Assembly: GCF_009389715.1 (NCBI RefSeq) | Contig: NC_052399.1 | Coordinates: 21,483,646 to 21,547,645, forward strand | Reading direction: 5' to 3' | Source of the DNA: Phoenix dactylifera | Lineage: Eukaryota; Streptophyta; Magnoliopsida; Arecales; Arecaceae | Length of the DNA: 64,000 nt | Shown here: positions 61,073 through 64,000 of the stretch, piece after piece | How positions within the stretch are numbered: the first letter of the stretch is position 1 | How the letters are laid out: each line of letters opens with the position of its first letter | The notes under the pieces: generated by a model | Database searches by the model: none | The model's input: the letters and a program-made list of their open reading frames with translations, nothing else | Told to the model about the DNA's origin: nothing | Made by a program: the position numbers and the translations under genes

Positions 61073-63160
61073 CAGGGGCGGCCCAATGTATTTAGAGGCC
61101 TAAGGCGAACTCACTAAAAGAGGCCTTTTTTTAAAATAATAAAAAAAATTTAATAAGTGCAAAATACTTTAAAAATTTATTTAAAAATAATTCATTTAGC
61201 TTTTTGAGATGCGAATTTACTAATCAAACTTTTTGAGTGCTTAAGTGAATATGAATGTATGCATGCACATGTTATGTAAGCATATAAATGAAACTACATA
61301 TATTGTATAAAATCTTACGAAGAAAATTTCTAAATTCTTTGGGTAGCTAATACACTAAACTCCACCGTTGTCAAGCAATCCAAATGAGAACTTTGAAGCG
61401 ATGCATCCACAATAAAGGCGCCGCAAATAGCGCATTGAATAAGATACACCATTAAAAAAAGTTCATAGCAAGAACATATGGAAATTAAAATTATCAAATG
61501 TCTTAAAAAATAAATTAACTGCTCATATGCCACACTAGAGCCAAGGACAGACATGACAACAACATAAGAATGTAACATGTCATAAAGTAAATTTGATAAA
61601 GCCCATAGCAAGAACAGAATGCTCGGCTCAAAAAGTATCCAAACATGAAGCACATATGGAAAGAGAACCTTGCATAATATGTGGTGATAATTTCAGAAAA
61701 CGCTTGTGCATTTCAAAATTTTGAAGAGGTAAAAATTAATCATATAAGCCTACATAACAGCCCTAAACATATTGAAAAAAGAGTATCTAGAGTAAAACAG
61801 ATTAGAAATTCATAATACAACAAAGCATGCGCAGCTACAAAAATCATAAATTCAGACAACTAGTATACCAAGAAACCAATAACATTATCAGTATCTCCAC
61901 ATAATCTTCCGCCCAACAAACACTACAAGAGAAAAAACACAAGCCATAAGATCTTGTACCTCAGAAGTCAGAACAACAAAACCTGAAACCCAAATCCCCA
62001 CCCCCCCAAATCCAAACTTTCCATCAAATCCAACAAAGAAACAAAAGCCACCTCTAAATACCACTTAAAGGAAAAGCTAGACACTTCAAGATTCTCAGGA
62101 CTAAAAAAGATCAAACAAAACAATAGATCACAGATTAAAATTCAAAAAAGAGAGAAGAGAAAAAGAAAAAAATTTATACCCATATTTGTTGCAGAGATTT
62201 GTGAATCCACCCGATTTCAGCCAGCTTGAGCCCGAGGGCGGTACCGCTGTGGCCCGGGCTGCAGACGTCGACGAGCCAGAGCCGGAAACCTTGACAGAGA
62301 GCAACCCAACAGTCATATTCGGCATGCAGCGATCATTCACCGAGGAGTCCTTCGAGAAGGATGACAAGGAGGAGAACTGGGAAGCGGGGTCTTGGACCAA
62401 TCGGAAGTCCTAGATCGATTGAGACCGGCAACCGAGGGGGGGGGGATAATCATTGTCGGAGCGGCGGTGGCAGGCGAAGAGGCCGAGGGGGCTGCGATCG
62501 ACCATCGACGACGTCACAGAATAGGACGCACTAGCCGCAGCGGAGGGCAGCGAAGGCGGCGAGGGACTGGGCCAGGCAGTTGGAGTAGGAGATGGTGATG
62601 TGAATTGCCATGGCTCCGATCTTGGAGAAAAGGAGCAAGATCGGATGCACGGGGTCCAGAAGAGAGCGCGAAGGGATCGAGGGGAGGCTCGAGATCACAG
62701 AGAAGAAGCCCTTTCTACAGAAGAGATCACCGGATTGAGATCGGAAAAGGGGAATCGAAGGGGTTACGAGGAGACTAGGATTTGATGGACGGGATTAAAG
62801 TTAGGATTTCATTGATTTTCCAAGCTCTCTTCTTCCTTTTACCAAAAAAAAGCTCTTTTCTTCCCTCGAAGGGAAGAGAGAGAGAGAGAGGGGCTCAGGA
62901 GAGGCCAAGAGACCTCTACTTTTCAGACTGTTTCCCACGTCTTTTCAGCCTCTGGTGCCCTGGTGCCGCGGTGCGATGGGAAGTAGGCAAGTAGCCCATG
63001 GTGTAATGGAAGTAGCCTCTTGCAGTGCGGAAAGTAGCCGTAGCACTGTAGCAAGAAATTTTAAAATTTTACTGTAGCTCGTATTTCTCTGCGGTGGGCC
63101 TTGCTTCAGCCCGAGGCCTTAGGCGGCCGCCTATCTCGCCTAAGGGTCGGGCCGGCCCTG
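61073..63160. mobile_element. Non-autonomous hAT element, copy 2 (inverted relative to copy 1)
   Basis: A 2088-bp element starting CAGGGGCGGCCCAATG and ending, inverted, CAGGGCCGGCCCGACCC. It is flanked by perfect copies of atgaatat at 61065-61072 and 63161-63168. Both ends match the element at 45550-47434, but in reverse orientation. The interior differs and includes a GC-rich, gene-like stretch on the minus strand (about 62180-62950). No transposase is visible. Confidence 0.9.
62180..62950 (-). other. Gene-like GC-rich insert within hAT copy 2, possible captured exon and leader
   Basis: Read on the minus strand, a CT-rich leader-like stretch precedes ATG at 62611, opening MAIHITISYSNCLAQSLAAF and ending after 27 codons at TAG. 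Further along is a Ser/Gly-rich frame (SGSGSSTSAARATAVPPSGS, near 62270). GC content and composition contrast with the AT-rich rest of the element. I cannot name a source gene. Confidence 0.35.
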
Positions 63161-63168
63161 ATGAATAT

Positions 63169-64000
63169 CCGGAGATTTTTAGTCACTGGACCATAGCCTA
63201 CCAAATACATCGATCTTAGATCACTGGAGATCAAATCATCCTAGCATTCGGATCACCGAGGATCTTAAATCACCGTGATGATCTTGTTGGGGTTACCAAA
63301 CGCCCCCTTAGGGCGAAGGTAGGCACGAGGCGGCCATACCATCACTTATGGACCCCACCAAGTTATCCACCCATGAGCTAGCGGTCGCAGGCCTCCTCCA
63401 CTTTCCTGAAGAATCTTGGAAAAAACGAAGACTAAGTGATTTTCCCTAAGCCAAAAGGAATCCACAAGGGGTAAATGATGAAAGAAGGGTCGATGGCGGA
63501 ACGTGGAAGTCAGTCAATGATAGATGGCAGGACATAGAAGTCAGTCAACACTAGATGGCAGTCAGAAAATTCTAGGAATAATGGACAAAATTGTGAGTGG
63601 ACAGGATAAGAAAGAAACCATGGGCATTGGAGAATGTGAGGTTCCAGTTCTGCCCAACTCTCGTTGGTTATAAAAGCCAGAGCTTAGTAGAAGGGTCTAT
63701 CATATTTCAGGAGAACGAAGTGCAGCGGATAAAAGGAAAATGCTTCCAAAGACATTCCTCCTACTCTCTCTGCTTCTCCTTTCCACTTCATTCATTCCAA
63801 ACGTGACAACTGCTAGGGAGCTTGTTAAGCCAAGTGAGCCTGATTTATATTTCCTCCCAAGAAGTAAATTTAATCTATCATGTTCTTTCCTACTCTTTTA
63901 TGCTTGACCTCCCTACTGCACCAAGACATGGGCCATATGTATAAAAAATAAGCATTTAGCTAGGGTAAGTTGAATGTTTTTTTTTTTTTTTTTCTTCTAA
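63169..64000. other. Possibly LTR-like sequence, no gene recognised
   Basis: A TATA-like TATAAAAG at 63669-63676 lies in ttggttataaaagccagagc. It is preceded by tandemly related phrases (gaagtcagtcaa...agatggcag, 63507-63560) and followed by a CT-rich stretch. This resembles the U3-R layout of a plant LTR, but neither a terminal TG...CA pair nor a primer-binding site can be confirmed inside the window. Confidence 0.3.

Noticed and set aside
1-64000. CRISPR arrays, operons, riboswitches or integrated phage
   Set aside because: No regularly spaced short repeats and no bacterial gene organisation; everything recognised is typical of a plant nuclear genome.

Overview
The window is nuclear DNA from a flowering plant, most likely a monocot and possibly a palm (inference). 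It has GT-AG introns of up to 4.6 kb, AT-rich intergenic DNA and much transposon debris, with no bacterial or organellar features. Three protein genes can be rebuilt exon by exon with an open frame throughout. They are a short-form tRNase Z on the minus strand (coding 3820-9695, with a likely non-coding first exon near 12.1-12.3 kb), a DUF1664 membrane/coiled-coil protein on the plus strand (17445-28977) and a double-AP2-domain transcription factor of the WRI-like/At2g41710 type on the minus strand (50564-52997). They share no operon-like or pathway relationship.

Layout. 0-2.5 kb: two LINE 3' ends, one inserted into a broken LRR receptor-kinase-like sequence and still flanked by a 15-bp target duplication. 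3.8-12.3 kb: the tRNase Z gene with two MITEs in introns. 12.3-17.3 kb: AT-rich intergenic DNA with degenerate repeats. 17.3-29.4 kb: the DUF1664 gene with several MITEs in its introns. 30.0-33.7 kb: a decayed LINE (endonuclease, reverse transcriptase, RNase H) ending in a 69-nt AT microsatellite. 34.9-41.5 kb: a TATA box and leader-like sequence followed not by a recognisable coding gene but by a composite array of diverged repeats. 42.6-44.7 kb: two MITEs, an NSF (vesicle-fusing ATPase) pseudogene fragment and small tandem duplications. 45.5-47.4 kb: a hAT element. 49.4-50.1 kb: a degenerate tandem array. 50.5-53.0 kb: the AP2 gene. 53.26-54.09 kb: a long-inverted-repeat Mutator-like element 250 bp upstream of the AP2 start codon. 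55.4-57.9 kb: three LINE remnants. 58.2-60.5 kb: a CACTA element. 61.1-63.2 kb: a second, oppositely oriented copy of the hAT family. 63.2-64.0 kb: possibly LTR-like sequence with a TATA box.

Several transposons can be bounded exactly from their target-site duplications: 8 bp for two hAT elements and three small MITEs, 9 bp for the Mutator-like element, 3 bp for the CACTA and 15 bp for a LINE. I found no convincing new biological system. The observations most worth a second look are the dispersed CAAGG-ended hAT MITE family, the nested palindromes of the Mutator-like element beside a transcription-factor promoter, and the composite repeat array behind an apparently orphan promoter.
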